A model generated the notes under the pieces. That model saw nothing but the letters and a program-made list of their open reading frames with translations. It was not told where the DNA came from and did no database searches. Positions 45,851-53,819 of a stretch of 64,000 nucleotides of DNA are shown here, piece by piece. Source of the stretch: Desulfurobacteriaceae bacterium (GTDB lineage Bacteria; Aquificota; Aquificia; Desulfurobacteriales; Desulfurobacteriaceae); NCBI GenBank assembly GCA_027063785.1, contig JAMORC010000039.1, forward strand, positions 1 to 64,000. Direction: 5' to 3'. A program made the translations under genes and the position numbers. Positions within the stretch are counted from its first letter, which is position 1. Each line of letters opens with the position of its first letter.

Positions 45851-47176
45851 ATGAAAATTGTTAACCTGCGGAAAGAGAACTGGGAAAAGGATCCGGAACT
45901 ATTAAGAATAAAAAACAGGGGGCAGGGACTTGAGAGCAAGTATGCTTCGGCGGTTCTTGAAATCCTCGAAAACGTAAAGAACTACGGAGACAATGCCGTC
46001 TTTTCTTACGCCAGAAAATTTGACAGAGTGGAGCTTAATCCCCAAAACGTGAAAGTTTCAGAAGAGGAGATAGAAGAAGCTTTCCGAAAAGCCGACCAAG
46101 ATGTCGTTGAAGCAATCAAAACCGCAGTAGAGAGAGTCAAGAAGTTCCACGAGCACCAGAAGGAAAACTCATTTTTCGTTACAGAACCGGGGATCATCCT
46201 GGGGCAGAAGGTTGTTCCCCTTGAAAGCGTGGCAATCTACGTTCCGGGAGGAAAGGCCTCCTACCCTTCTTCCGTTGTCATGAATGCCGTTCCGGCTAAG
46301 GTTGCAGGGGTCGAAAAGGTTGTAATGATAACACCGGCCATCGGTTCCCTTGAAGTAAACCCCTATTCACTGATAGCGGCGAAGCTCTCGGGAGTTGACG
46401 AGATATACAGGGTCGGAGGCGCTCACGGAGTAGCCGCCGTAGCTTACGGAACCGAAACCTTCCCGAAGGTGGACAAAATAGTCGGCCCTGGAAACATCTA
46501 CGTCGCACTGGCAAAGAAGTTCCTCTTCGGAACTGTTGACATCGACATGGTCGCAGGACCCAGTGAAATCCTCGTCATTGCCGATGAAACTGCCAATCCC
46601 GACTGGGTTGCCACCGACCTCCTTTCCCAGGCCGAACACGACGAGCTGGCCGGAGCATTCCTGGTTACCCACAGGGAGGAAATCGCAGAAGCCGTTGTCA
46701 AGGCAGTCAAGAACAAGCTCAAGAACTTAAAAAGAAAGGAAATTGCCGAAAAATCGATAGAAAACTTCGGAACGGTTTTCCTAACGAGGGACGTTTACCA
46801 CTCCTGCGAGGTGGCAAACGCCGTAGCACCGGAACACTTGGAGGTTGCAACAAAGGAACCTTTCGCCCTTCTTGATCTCATAAAGCACGCAGGGGCTATA
46901 TTCCTCGGCCACCACACCTGCGAGTCTCTCGGAGACTACGTTCTCGGCCCCAACCACGTCCTCCCGACCGGGGGAAGCGCCAGGTTTTTCTCTCCCTTAG
47001 GGGTCTACGACTTCGTGAAGCGTTCCTCGGTGCTTTACGTTAACCAAGAAGGTTTTAAGAGAGTCGGAAAGGCCGCAAGGAAGCTTGCCGAGTGCGAAGG
47101 ACTCGAAGCCCACGGGCTTGCAGTAGAAGTAAGGGAGAGAATTCCGATATCCGTCAAAGTAGAGGAGAAAGCTTAA
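45851..47176 (+). CDS. hisD: Histidinol dehydrogenase
   Basis: About 441 residues. Signatures: VAIYVPGGKASYPSSVVMNA, IVGPGNIYVALAKKFLFG, AGPSEILVIADE, QAEHDELAGAFLVT and GPNHVLPTGGSARF. It performs the last two NAD-dependent oxidations of histidine synthesis, with zinc. ATG 45851 follows AAGGAGTGG; the upstream ATG 45809 would add 14 unconserved residues. No other his gene adjoins, so the pathway is scattered. Confidence 0.95.
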   Translation: MKIVNLRKENWEKDPELLRIKNRGQGLESKYASAVLEILENVKNYGDNAVFSYARKFDRVELNPQNVKVSEEEIEEAFRKADQDVVEAIKTAVERVKKFHEHQKENSFFVTEPGIILGQKVVPLESVAIYVPGGKASYPSSVVMNAVPAKVAGVEKVVMITPAIGSLEVNPYSLIAAKLSGVDEIYRVGGAHGVAAVAYGTETFPKVDKIVGPGNIYVALAKKFLFGTVDIDMVAGPSEILVIADETANPDWVATDLLSQAEHDELAGAFLVTHREEIAEAVVKAVKNKLKNLKRKEIAEKSIENFGTVFLTRDVYHSCEVANAVAPEHLEVATKEPFALLDLIKHAGAIFLGHHTCESLGDYVLGPNHVLPTGGSARFFSPLGVYDFVKRSSVLYVNQEGFKRVGKAARKLAECEGLEAHGLAVEVRERIPISVKVEEKA

Positions 47177-47193
47177 TCGAAGAAGGGGTAGGA

Positions 47194-48129
47194 ATGGAAC
47201 ACCTTATCTCTGCAGAGGAGATATCGAGGGAAAGGTTTTACGAGATATACAGGCTTTCCCGAAAGGTAAAAAAGGCCCTTAAGGAAGACAGAAAGAAGTT
47301 TTCCGTCCTCAGGGGCAAGTGCGTCGTTAATCTTTTCTTTGAACCTTCCACGAGAACCCGCTCTTCCTTTGAGAAAGCCGGAAAGTTCCTCTCGGCAGAT
47401 GTAATAAACATAACGGCTTCGGCAAGCAGCCTGAAGAAAGGGGAAAGCCTCATAGACACGCTCAAGAACCTCGACATGATGCACCCCGACGTTATCGTTC
47501 TGAGACACCCCTGCGAAGGAGCATGTTATACGGTAAAGAGATTCATAAATGCCTCAATAGTAAACGCAGGGGACGGAAGGCACCAGCACCCCACTCAGGC
47601 CCTCCTCGATGCCGTTACCCTTACAGAATACTTCGAAAATTTAGAAGGAAAGAAAATTGCAATAATCGGTGATATTGTAAACAGCCGGGTTGCAAGGTCT
47701 GACGCCATACTCTTTAAAACCTTGGGTGCAGAAGTTTTCGTTTACGGACCTTCTCCCTACATGCCCCGCTTCCCCGAAGCTATCGGGGTTAAAAAACTTT
47801 CTTCCTTTGAGGAAGTTGCCGAAATATCCGACGCCGTCGTACTGCTGAGAATCCAGCTCGAGAGACAAAACGCAAGGAAAACATTCCCTTCACTGAGGGA
47901 ATACGCAGAGCTTTACGGGATGAACAAGAAAAGGCTCTCGATGCTGAAAAAGGATGCAGTCGTTCTCCACCCTGGTCCGTTCAACAGGGGAGTGGAGCTG
48001 AACAATGATGTTGTTATGTCCGAAAAGTCACTGATTTTCAACCAGGTAGAGACAGGCCTTGCCGTGAGGATGGTAGTCCTTTCACTCCTCTGCAGGAGGA
48101 AAGAAAGGTTAGAGGAGGAAGTTCAATGA
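47194..48129 (+). CDS. pyrB: Aspartate carbamoyltransferase catalytic chain
   Basis: About 311 residues. Carbamoyl-phosphate site FFEPSTRTRSSFE, SSLKKGESLIDT, HPTQALLDAVTLTE, and HPGPFNRGVEL at the end are PyrB signatures. It commits aspartate to pyrimidine synthesis. ATG 47194 is chosen; the open frame extends upstream into hisD. No pyrI follows. It overlaps the cytochrome gene by four bases and is two genes from pyrC. Confidence 0.94.
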   Translation: MEHLISAEEISRERFYEIYRLSRKVKKALKEDRKKFSVLRGKCVVNLFFEPSTRTRSSFEKAGKFLSADVINITASASSLKKGESLIDTLKNLDMMHPDVIVLRHPCEGACYTVKRFINASIVNAGDGRHQHPTQALLDAVTLTEYFENLEGKKIAIIGDIVNSRVARSDAILFKTLGAEVFVYGPSPYMPRFPEAIGVKKLSSFEEVAEISDAVVLLRIQLERQNARKTFPSLREYAELYGMNKKRLSMLKKDAVVLHPGPFNRGVELNNDVVMSEKSLIFNQVETGLAVRMVVLSLLCRRKERLEEEVQ

Positions 48130-48464
48130 GAAAAACGTTTATCCTCTTAGTGCCGCTTATATCCGGACTTTTTATCTACAGCTGTTTCAAAGGAGGCGTC
48201 CTAAATAGGGATCTCGTTTTTAAAAACGACAACGGGAACGTTGTTTTCAGCCACGTTTACCACGTAAAAGTTAAGAAACAACACTGTTCTTACTGCCACC
48301 CGAAGATCTTTAAAAAGAAATTCGGTGCCGACAAGTTTACTATGAAGGATATCTGGAACGGCAAGTACTGCGGTGTATGCCACAACGGAAGCAGGGCTTT
48401 TGACGCGAAAAATCCGAGGAATTGCATCAAGTGCCACAAGCCAAAAAGCGGAGAGAAGCAATGA
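48126..48464 (+). CDS. Small triheme c-type cytochrome (cytochrome c7/c3-like)
   Basis: A 112-residue protein with an N-terminal hydrophobic signal (FILLVPLISGLFIYSC), possibly a lipoprotein because a Cys ends it, followed by three heme sites CSYCH, CGVCH and CIKCH. Extra His residues (FSHVYHVKVKKQH) can serve as axial ligands. It would carry electrons in the periplasm. It lies inside the pyrimidine operon (pyrB, this gene, pyrC), overlapping both, an odd location. Confidence 0.8.
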   Translation: MRKTFILLVPLISGLFIYSCFKGGVLNRDLVFKNDNGNVVFSHVYHVKVKKQHCSYCHPKIFKKKFGADKFTMKDIWNGKYCGVCHNGSRAFDAKNPRNCIKCHKPKSGEKQ

Positions 48465-49744
48465 GAAGACTTCTCATAAAGGGAGGCTTTGTCGTTGACC
48501 CATCCCAGGGGATTGAGAAAGTCTGCGACATCCTGATAGAAGGTGGAAAAGTAATAAAGGTAGAAGAGGGAATTCCTAATACGGAGGCTTCAGAAGTCAT
48601 CGACGCTTCCGGACTTATCGTCTCTCCCGGATTTATCGACCTTCACTCTCACCTGAGGGATCCCGGACAGGAATGGAAGGAGGATATCGAAAGCGGCTCT
48701 GCAGCGGCCGTTGCAGGAGGAATAACGTCCGTCTGCTGCATGGCAAACACCGACCCCGTTAACGACAACCCAACGGTAACCAGGTACATCATTGAAAAAG
48801 CGGAAAAGGTCGGACTCTGCGACGTCTTTCCGGTAGGTGCAATAACAAAAGGACTAAAGGGAGAGGAACTTGCCGAAATCGGTCTTATGGTAAAGGCGGG
48901 AATCGTTGCCATATCCGACGACGGAGAAACGCCGAGGGATTCAAAAATTTTGAGAAATGCTATGGACTACGCCAGAAGTCTTGGAATTCCCGTTTTCACC
49001 CACTCCGAGGACAAGAGCCTATCCGCCGGAGGACACGTAAACGAGGGAATCGTATCGACAAAATTGGGAATTCCCGGTATGCCGTCCGAAGCAGAAGATA
49101 TCGGAACGATGAGAGACATACTGATAGCAGGACTGACCGGAGCCCACATCCACGTCTGCCATGTATCAAGCAAAGGAGCTTTATCAATAATAGAGTGGGC
49201 AAAGAAAAAGGGCATAAACGTCACATGTGAGATAACTCCTCACCACTTCACGCTGACAGAAGAGGCAGTACTCGAGTTTGACACAAACGCGAAGATGTGT
49301 CCGCCTCTAAGGAGCAAGGAGGACGTTGAAGCCTGCAGGAAAGCGTTAGAATCCGGACTTGCAGATGTAATTGCAACCGACCACGCCCCCCACTCCGAAG
49401 ATGAAAAGCTCGTAGAGTTCTGTCGGGCACCTTTCGGGATAATAGGCTTTCAAACGCTTCTTCCCCTTTCGTTAGAACTGGTAAGGAAAGGATACTTAAC
49501 GCTTTCAGAACTCATAAAAAGACTCTCCACCACTCCGGCAAGGATAATAAGGAAAAAGGACTTAGGGACTCTGAAGCCCGGATCAAAGGCGAACATCACC
49601 ATTTTTGACCCGGAGGAAGAGTACACCCTGACAAGGAACGAGATACGTTCAAAGAGCTTCAACACCCCCTTCCTGGGCAGGAAGTTAAAGGGACGCGTGA
49701 AATTTACCATATACAGTGGTAAAATTGTTTACAAAAACGTTTAA
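48461..49744 (+). CDS. pyrC: Dihydroorotase
   Basis: About 427 residues of amidohydrolase fold (type I, PyrC of the ATC-associated class). Metal ligands: DLHSHLRDPGQEWKED at the N-terminus, His in FTHSEDKSL, HVCHVSSKGAL, and Asp in VIATDHAPHSEDEK. It closes carbamoyl-aspartate to dihydroorotate. ATG 48461 overlaps the cytochrome stop. This class often complexes with PyrB, which fits the shared operon. Confidence 0.94.
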   Translation: MRRLLIKGGFVVDPSQGIEKVCDILIEGGKVIKVEEGIPNTEASEVIDASGLIVSPGFIDLHSHLRDPGQEWKEDIESGSAAAVAGGITSVCCMANTDPVNDNPTVTRYIIEKAEKVGLCDVFPVGAITKGLKGEELAEIGLMVKAGIVAISDDGETPRDSKILRNAMDYARSLGIPVFTHSEDKSLSAGGHVNEGIVSTKLGIPGMPSEAEDIGTMRDILIAGLTGAHIHVCHVSSKGALSIIEWAKKKGINVTCEITPHHFTLTEEAVLEFDTNAKMCPPLRSKEDVEACRKALESGLADVIATDHAPHSEDEKLVEFCRAPFGIIGFQTLLPLSLELVRKGYLTLSELIKRLSTTPARIIRKKDLGTLKPGSKANITIFDPEEEYTLTRNEIRSKSFNTPFLGRKLKGRVKFTIYSGKIVYKNV

Positions 49745-49756
49745 ACAGGAGAAGTA

Positions 49757-50623
49757 ATGCACCAAGGGCCGACATTCTTCGATATTTTCTGGCTTCTCCT
49801 CATTCTTTTCTCCCTCTGGCCCATCTTCCAGCAGAAAAACCTCGAGTGGGCAAGGCTGAGGCTCATCAGAGAAATCGAAAAGAAGAGGAAATCCCGCGTA
49901 ATAACGATGATTCATCGTCAGGAAAGACTTGCCTTTATGGGATTTCCCCTCGTCAGGTTCATAACCATAGAGGACTCGGAAAGGATCCTAAGGGCCATAA
50001 GGATGACCCCTGACGATATGGCGATCGACCTGATAATACATACCCCCGGAGGCCTCGCCCTTGCAGCAACTCAAATAGCCTCCGCCCTGGCAAAAAGAAA
50101 AGCCCCCGTAAGGGTAATAGTTCCTCACTACGCAATGTCGGGAGGAACCCTCATAGCCCTTGCCGCCGACGAAATAATTATGGACTCCAACGCCGTCCTC
50201 GGTCCCCTCGATCCCCAGCTGGGACAGTTTCCGGCACCGTCAATAGTAAAGGCGGTTAAGGATAAAGTCGGAAAGGGAAGGGAAGTCAAAGATGAAACGC
50301 TGATACTCGCCGACGTTGCTGAGAAAGCCCTGACGCAGATGAAGAACACCATAATCAGAATACTTACTCTAAAAGGCCACGACAGGGAAAAGGCCGAAAG
50401 GATCGCCGACCTCCTTACCTCCGGTTACTGGACTCACGACTACCCGCTAACGGTTGAAGTCGTCGAAGAACTGGGACTTAAGGTTTCAACAGATGTCCCC
50501 AAGGAGGTTTACGACTTAATGGAGCTTTACTATCAACCCACGGGACAGACCTCGGTGCAGTACATCCCGGTTCCTTACGGGGAGCCTAAAAAGGGAGAAG
50601 TACCGGTTAGAAAACCTCATTAG
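49757..50623 (+). CDS. Membrane-anchored SDH-type serine protease (ClpP/crotonase fold)
   Basis: A 288-residue protein: an N-terminal membrane segment (IFWLLLILFSLWPIF), then a ClpP/SppA-like domain with HTPGGLALAATQIASAL and the nucleophile Ser in HYAMSGGTLIALAADEI, and DPQLGQFPAPSI. This is the serine dehydrogenase proteinase family (PF01972), likely membrane-protein quality control with its catalytic site in the cytoplasm. A homologous role in lipid-raft-type complexes is not shown. Confidence 0.82.
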   Translation: MHQGPTFFDIFWLLLILFSLWPIFQQKNLEWARLRLIREIEKKRKSRVITMIHRQERLAFMGFPLVRFITIEDSERILRAIRMTPDDMAIDLIIHTPGGLALAATQIASALAKRKAPVRVIVPHYAMSGGTLIALAADEIIMDSNAVLGPLDPQLGQFPAPSIVKAVKDKVGKGREVKDETLILADVAEKALTQMKNTIIRILTLKGHDREKAERIADLLTSGYWTHDYPLTVEVVEELGLKVSTDVPKEVYDLMELYYQPTGQTSVQYIPVPYGEPKKGEVPVRKPH

Positions 50624-50631
50624 GAGCTGAG

Positions 50632-51123
50632 ATGTTTGAAATAGGCGACAAAGTTGCTTACCCGCCCCACGGAGTGGGAGTTATAGAGGGAAAAGAGGAG
50701 CGGGTAATAGGGGGAAAAGTAATCGTCTACTACCGCATAAACCTCATCGGCAAGAACATGTCCATACTCGTTCCGGAACCCGGGATTGAAAGCTCCGGCA
50801 TAAGGCCTGTCCTTTCGGAAGAAGAAATTGAGGAGATTTTGGAGTATCTCGGAGAAATTCCCAAAAACATAAGCGAGAAGTGGACGGTCAGGCACAGGCT
50901 CAACGTAGACAGGCTGAAGACAGGAGAGATAAAAGAACTGGCAACCGTGGTGAGGAACCTGTCCTACAGGTCAAAGGAAAAGGAGCTTTCTTACTCGGAA
51001 AAGAGAATGTTTGAGGAAGCCTTTGCAAGGCTTGCCGAAGAAATAGCTCTATCCCTTGGAGAACCGGTAAAAAAAGTCAAACAAAGGATAAGGAAAATTC
51101 TGAAAGAGGTTAAGGAGAAGTGA
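50632..51123 (+). CDS. CarD-family transcriptional regulator
   Basis: A 163-residue protein. It starts with the RNA-polymerase-interacting Tudor-like domain (FEIGDKVAYPPHGVGVIEG) and has a helical C-terminal DNA-binding part (SYSEKRMFEEAFARLAEEIA). CarD proteins bind the beta subunit and stabilise open complexes. It starts at ATG 50632, nine bases after the previous stop, and overlaps the next gene by four bases. Confidence 0.88.
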   Translation: MFEIGDKVAYPPHGVGVIEGKEERVIGGKVIVYYRINLIGKNMSILVPEPGIESSGIRPVLSEEEIEEILEYLGEIPKNISEKWTVRHRLNVDRLKTGEIKELATVVRNLSYRSKEKELSYSEKRMFEEAFARLAEEIALSLGEPVKKVKQRIRKILKEVKEK

Positions 51124-52100
51124 TTTCTAAGCTTCTCGGCGGATTCTTCCTCTTCCTCATAGTAATCTCCCTTGTAATTTTCAAACACTACGGCTTCACG
51201 CTGACTCAATCCCTTATACTGGGAATTTTCATCACGGCCGCCTCTTTTCTGCTTTACCAGTTTGTTATGAGAAGAAAACTTTCAATCAAAGTCCTGCTTC
51301 TATTTTCGGCCGGCTTTTTCCTGGGACTGTACCTGGCAAAGGGAATTACGCTTTCCCTTTACTCGTTTTTCAGCCAGTTTCCTTATCTTCAGGAAATTCT
51401 CTTTATAACCCTACCTTACCTGTTTGCTTTCCTCGCAGTAGAAATCGGTAAGGACAAACCCCTATCTGACCTCCTAAAAGAGGAAAGTTCGCTGTACTGC
51501 ACAACAAAGGTCGTCGACACCAGCGCTCTTATAGACGGAAGAATCTATGAAATCGCCCGGCTGGGATTCATTGAGGGGAAGATCGTAATACCGAGGTTTG
51601 TTCTGGAAGAGCTTCAAACCCTCGCCGACTCTTCCGACCACATGACAAGGACAAAAGGAAAAAAAGGACTAGAAGTAGTATCGAAAATCAGAACCCTTGA
51701 AAAGCCGCCGGTTGAGATATACGAAAGGGATTTCCCCTGGATAAAGGACGTCGACTCAAAACTCATAGAGCTTTCAAGAAAGCTACGGGCAAAGCTCATA
51801 ACAACGGACTACAACCTCAACAAAGTGGCTTCCATAAAGGGAATTGAAATACTCAACATAAACGACCTGGCAAATGCCCTGAAGCCCGTCGTTGCCGTCG
51901 GAGAGGAACTCGTCATCTTCCTGGTAAAGGAAGGGAAGGAGAAGAACCAGGGCGTGGGCTACCTCGACGACGGGACGATGGTCGTCGTTGACAACGCCAA
52001 GCACCTTGTAGGCCATAAGGTTAAAGTTCTTGTAAACAACGTTCTCCAAACCTCAGCCGGGAAGATAATATTTGCAAGGCTTAAAGAGGTGGTGAAGTGA
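51120..52100 (+). CDS. PIN-TRAM membrane protein (YacL-like)
   Basis: A 326-residue protein: four N-terminal membrane segments (to ~110), a PIN nuclease-like domain (VVDTSALIDGRIYEIARLGF, TTDYNLNKVASIKGIEIL) and a C-terminal TRAM RNA-binding domain (GVGYLDDGTMVVVDNAKHLV). This order and the neighbours CarD and ispD are the usual bacterial YacL context. It is not a toxin-antitoxin member. The role may be RNA processing at the membrane. Confidence 0.85.
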   Translation: MISKLLGGFFLFLIVISLVIFKHYGFTLTQSLILGIFITAASFLLYQFVMRRKLSIKVLLLFSAGFFLGLYLAKGITLSLYSFFSQFPYLQEILFITLPYLFAFLAVEIGKDKPLSDLLKEESSLYCTTKVVDTSALIDGRIYEIARLGFIEGKIVIPRFVLEELQTLADSSDHMTRTKGKKGLEVVSKIRTLEKPPVEIYERDFPWIKDVDSKLIELSRKLRAKLITTDYNLNKVASIKGIEILNINDLANALKPVVAVGEELVIFLVKEGKEKNQGVGYLDDGTMVVVDNAKHLVGHKVKVLVNNVLQTSAGKIIFARLKEVVK

Positions 52101-52795
52101 GGGTCGCCGTTGTACCGGCCGCCGGGCTCGGAAGGCGGTTCGGGGGTAAAAAACAGTTTTTCAAGCTGAAGGGAAAACCCATAGTGGAATATCCTCTTTC
52201 ACTGTTTGAGAAAAGCGAACTTATATCGGCCGTGATCCTGGTCCTGCCAAAGGAAAACCTCGAGCTGGGAGAGGAGTTGAAGAGGAAGTTTTCAAAGCTC
52301 TATGCAGTAGTTCCCGGAGGAGAAGAGAGGCAGTCATCGGTCAAAAAGGGACTTGAAGCGGCGAAGGAACTTTCTCCCTCCGAGGTTGTTGTACACGACG
52401 GCGTCCGCCCCATAGTGCCTCCAACCCTGCTAAGGGAGCTGATAATAGCCCTTGCCGACTACGACGTTGACGGAGTAATTCCCGGGATAAAGCCAAAGGA
52501 AACCGTGAAAGAAATAGGCTCCCCCCTTGAGCCGGGAGACCACTTTGTAAAGAGAACACTAAACAGGGATAACCTGATACTTGTCCAAACTCCACAGGTT
52601 TTCAGCTTTCAAACCCTGCTCGAGTGCCACATTAAGGCAGAAAAGGAAGATTTTACGGCAACCGATGACTCGGCACTCCTCGAACATTACGGTTATTCCG
52701 TCGTTTCCATTCCGGGGGATTACAGGAATATAAAGATAACCACACCAGAAGACGTAAAAATTGCAGAAGTTTTCTTATTAAGCCCAATCCTGTAG
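52097..52795 (+). CDS. ispD: 2-C-methyl-D-erythritol 4-phosphate cytidylyltransferase
   Basis: A 232-residue enzyme with the nucleotidyl motif PAAGLGRRFGGKKQFFKLKG, then VVPGGEERQSSVKKGL, VVHDGVRPIVPP and ATDDSALLEHYGYSV. It makes CDP-ME in the MEP isoprenoid pathway, which also supplies the undecaprenyl carrier used by the glycan genes. GTG 52097 overlaps the previous stop. Confidence 0.93.
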   Translation: MRVAVVPAAGLGRRFGGKKQFFKLKGKPIVEYPLSLFEKSELISAVILVLPKENLELGEELKRKFSKLYAVVPGGEERQSSVKKGLEAAKELSPSEVVVHDGVRPIVPPTLLRELIIALADYDVDGVIPGIKPKETVKEIGSPLEPGDHFVKRTLNRDNLILVQTPQVFSFQTLLECHIKAEKEDFTATDDSALLEHYGYSVVSIPGDYRNIKITTPEDVKIAEVFLLSPIL

Positions 52796-52808
52796 TCCGG
52801 AGAAAGGA

Positions 52809-53453
52809 ATGGAAGACCTGAGGAAAATCCCTCTACTTTCGGAACTTTCGGAAGATCAACTAAAAAAAGTTCTCTCGATAGCAACGCTTAAGAAATACCC
52901 CAAGGGCAAAGTAATATTCACCCCCTCTCAAAAGGGAGAGTTTTTTTTCATTCTGAAGAAGGGTAAAGTAAAAGTATTCAAAACGGCAAAAGGCAAAGAG
53001 CAAATACTCAAAGTCTTCTCAAAGCCTGCCATTTTTGGAGAAGCCGCAAGCTTTACCGGGAGTTATTTCCCGGCCTGGGCAGAAAGCTTGGAAGAATCCG
53101 AAGTTTTGGTAATTCCCAGAAAAGAGTTTCTCAACCTGCTGAGGGAAGATCCGGAAATAGGAATGAAGCTTCTCGCCGTTATGGCTCAAAGGCTTATGCA
53201 CCTTACCGGCGTAATAGAGAACCTTTCTCTAAAAGATGCTCTCTCAAAGGTATCCTCCTACATACTGACGCTATACGGCGAAATGGGAGAGGAAATAACT
53301 TTCCGGACAAACATTGCAGCTATGGAACTCGGCCTCACAAAGGAAACAGTTTCCCGCATGCTGTCAAAGCTTAAAGAGATGGGAATAATAGAGAAGAATA
53401 GGAACTCCATAAAAATTAAAGACCTCAAAGCCCTCAAGGAACTTTCAATCTAA
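52809..53453 (+). CDS. Crp/Fnr-family transcriptional regulator
   Basis: A 214-residue protein: cyclic-nucleotide-type sensory domain (1-120), dimer helix, and C-terminal winged HTH. The recognition helix KETVSRMLSKL has the E-x2-S-R pattern that in FNR-type proteins reads TTGA half sites. No FNR-type N-terminal cysteine cluster is present and no CooA-like heme Cys/His pair was seen, so the signal is unknown. A matching TTGAC-N4-GTCAA box lies 2.4 kb away at cooS. It ends overlapping the convergent gene by nine bases. Confidence 0.85.
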   Translation: MEDLRKIPLLSELSEDQLKKVLSIATLKKYPKGKVIFTPSQKGEFFFILKKGKVKVFKTAKGKEQILKVFSKPAIFGEAASFTGSYFPAWAESLEESEVLVIPRKEFLNLLREDPEIGMKLLAVMAQRLMHLTGVIENLSLKDALSKVSSYILTLYGEMGEEITFRTNIAAMELGLTKETVSRMLSKLKEMGIIEKNRNSIKIKDLKALKELSI

Positions 53454-53756
53454 GAACTTTTCCCTAAGTTCGTGAACCAGCCAGCTCAAAGGGCTATAAA
53501 GAAAAAGTCTCGGCCCGCTGAAGCGCATCACCTCTTTAATCCTACTTCTCATCTCAGGAGTGTAGCAGTGAACAGGACACCTCTTACAGGTAGGCTTATC
53601 CTCGCCGAAAGGACAAACTTCAAGCCTTTCGTAAGCATACCTCAGAAGTTTTCGGCACTCGGGACAGAGTTCCCCCTTTTGCACGCCGTGCTTTTTCCAG
53701 CAGTAAATTTCAAGCATTTTCCTTATTGTTCTTTTTTCCCTTTCCAGCCTGCTCAA
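53445..53756 (-). CDS. Nitrous-oxide-stimulated promoter family protein
   Basis: A 103-residue cysteine-rich protein (ELCPECRKLLRYAYERLEVCPF, then KPTCKRCPVHCYTPEMR) matching the nitrous oxide-stimulated promoter family (PF11756). The Cys pattern suggests metal binding. Function is not established. It converges on the Crp/Fnr gene and precedes the cooS terminator-like hairpin. Confidence 0.75.
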   Translation of the reverse strand: MSRLEREKRTIRKMLEIYCWKKHGVQKGELCPECRKLLRYAYERLEVCPFGEDKPTCKRCPVHCYTPEMRSRIKEVMRFSGPRLFLYSPLSWLVHELREKFLD

Positions 53757-53777
53757 AAGACCTCCCCGAAATTAAGA

Positions 53778-53798
53778 AGTCCCCGCCGGGCGGGGACT
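53778..53798 (-). terminator. GC-rich hairpin after cooS
   Basis: A near-perfect inverted repeat (arms AGTCCCCGCC and GGCGGGGACT) lies 22 bases past the cooS stop. No T-tract follows on the minus strand, so it may be a weak terminator or an mRNA-end stabiliser. Confidence 0.5.
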
Positions 53799-53819
53799 AA
53801 GGAAGAGAGGAGTCAAGGA

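Noticed and set aside
51120-52100. PIN domain gene as a fourth toxin
   Set aside because: Four membrane segments and a C-terminal TRAM domain mark the YacL-like family, which is not a toxin-antitoxin member.
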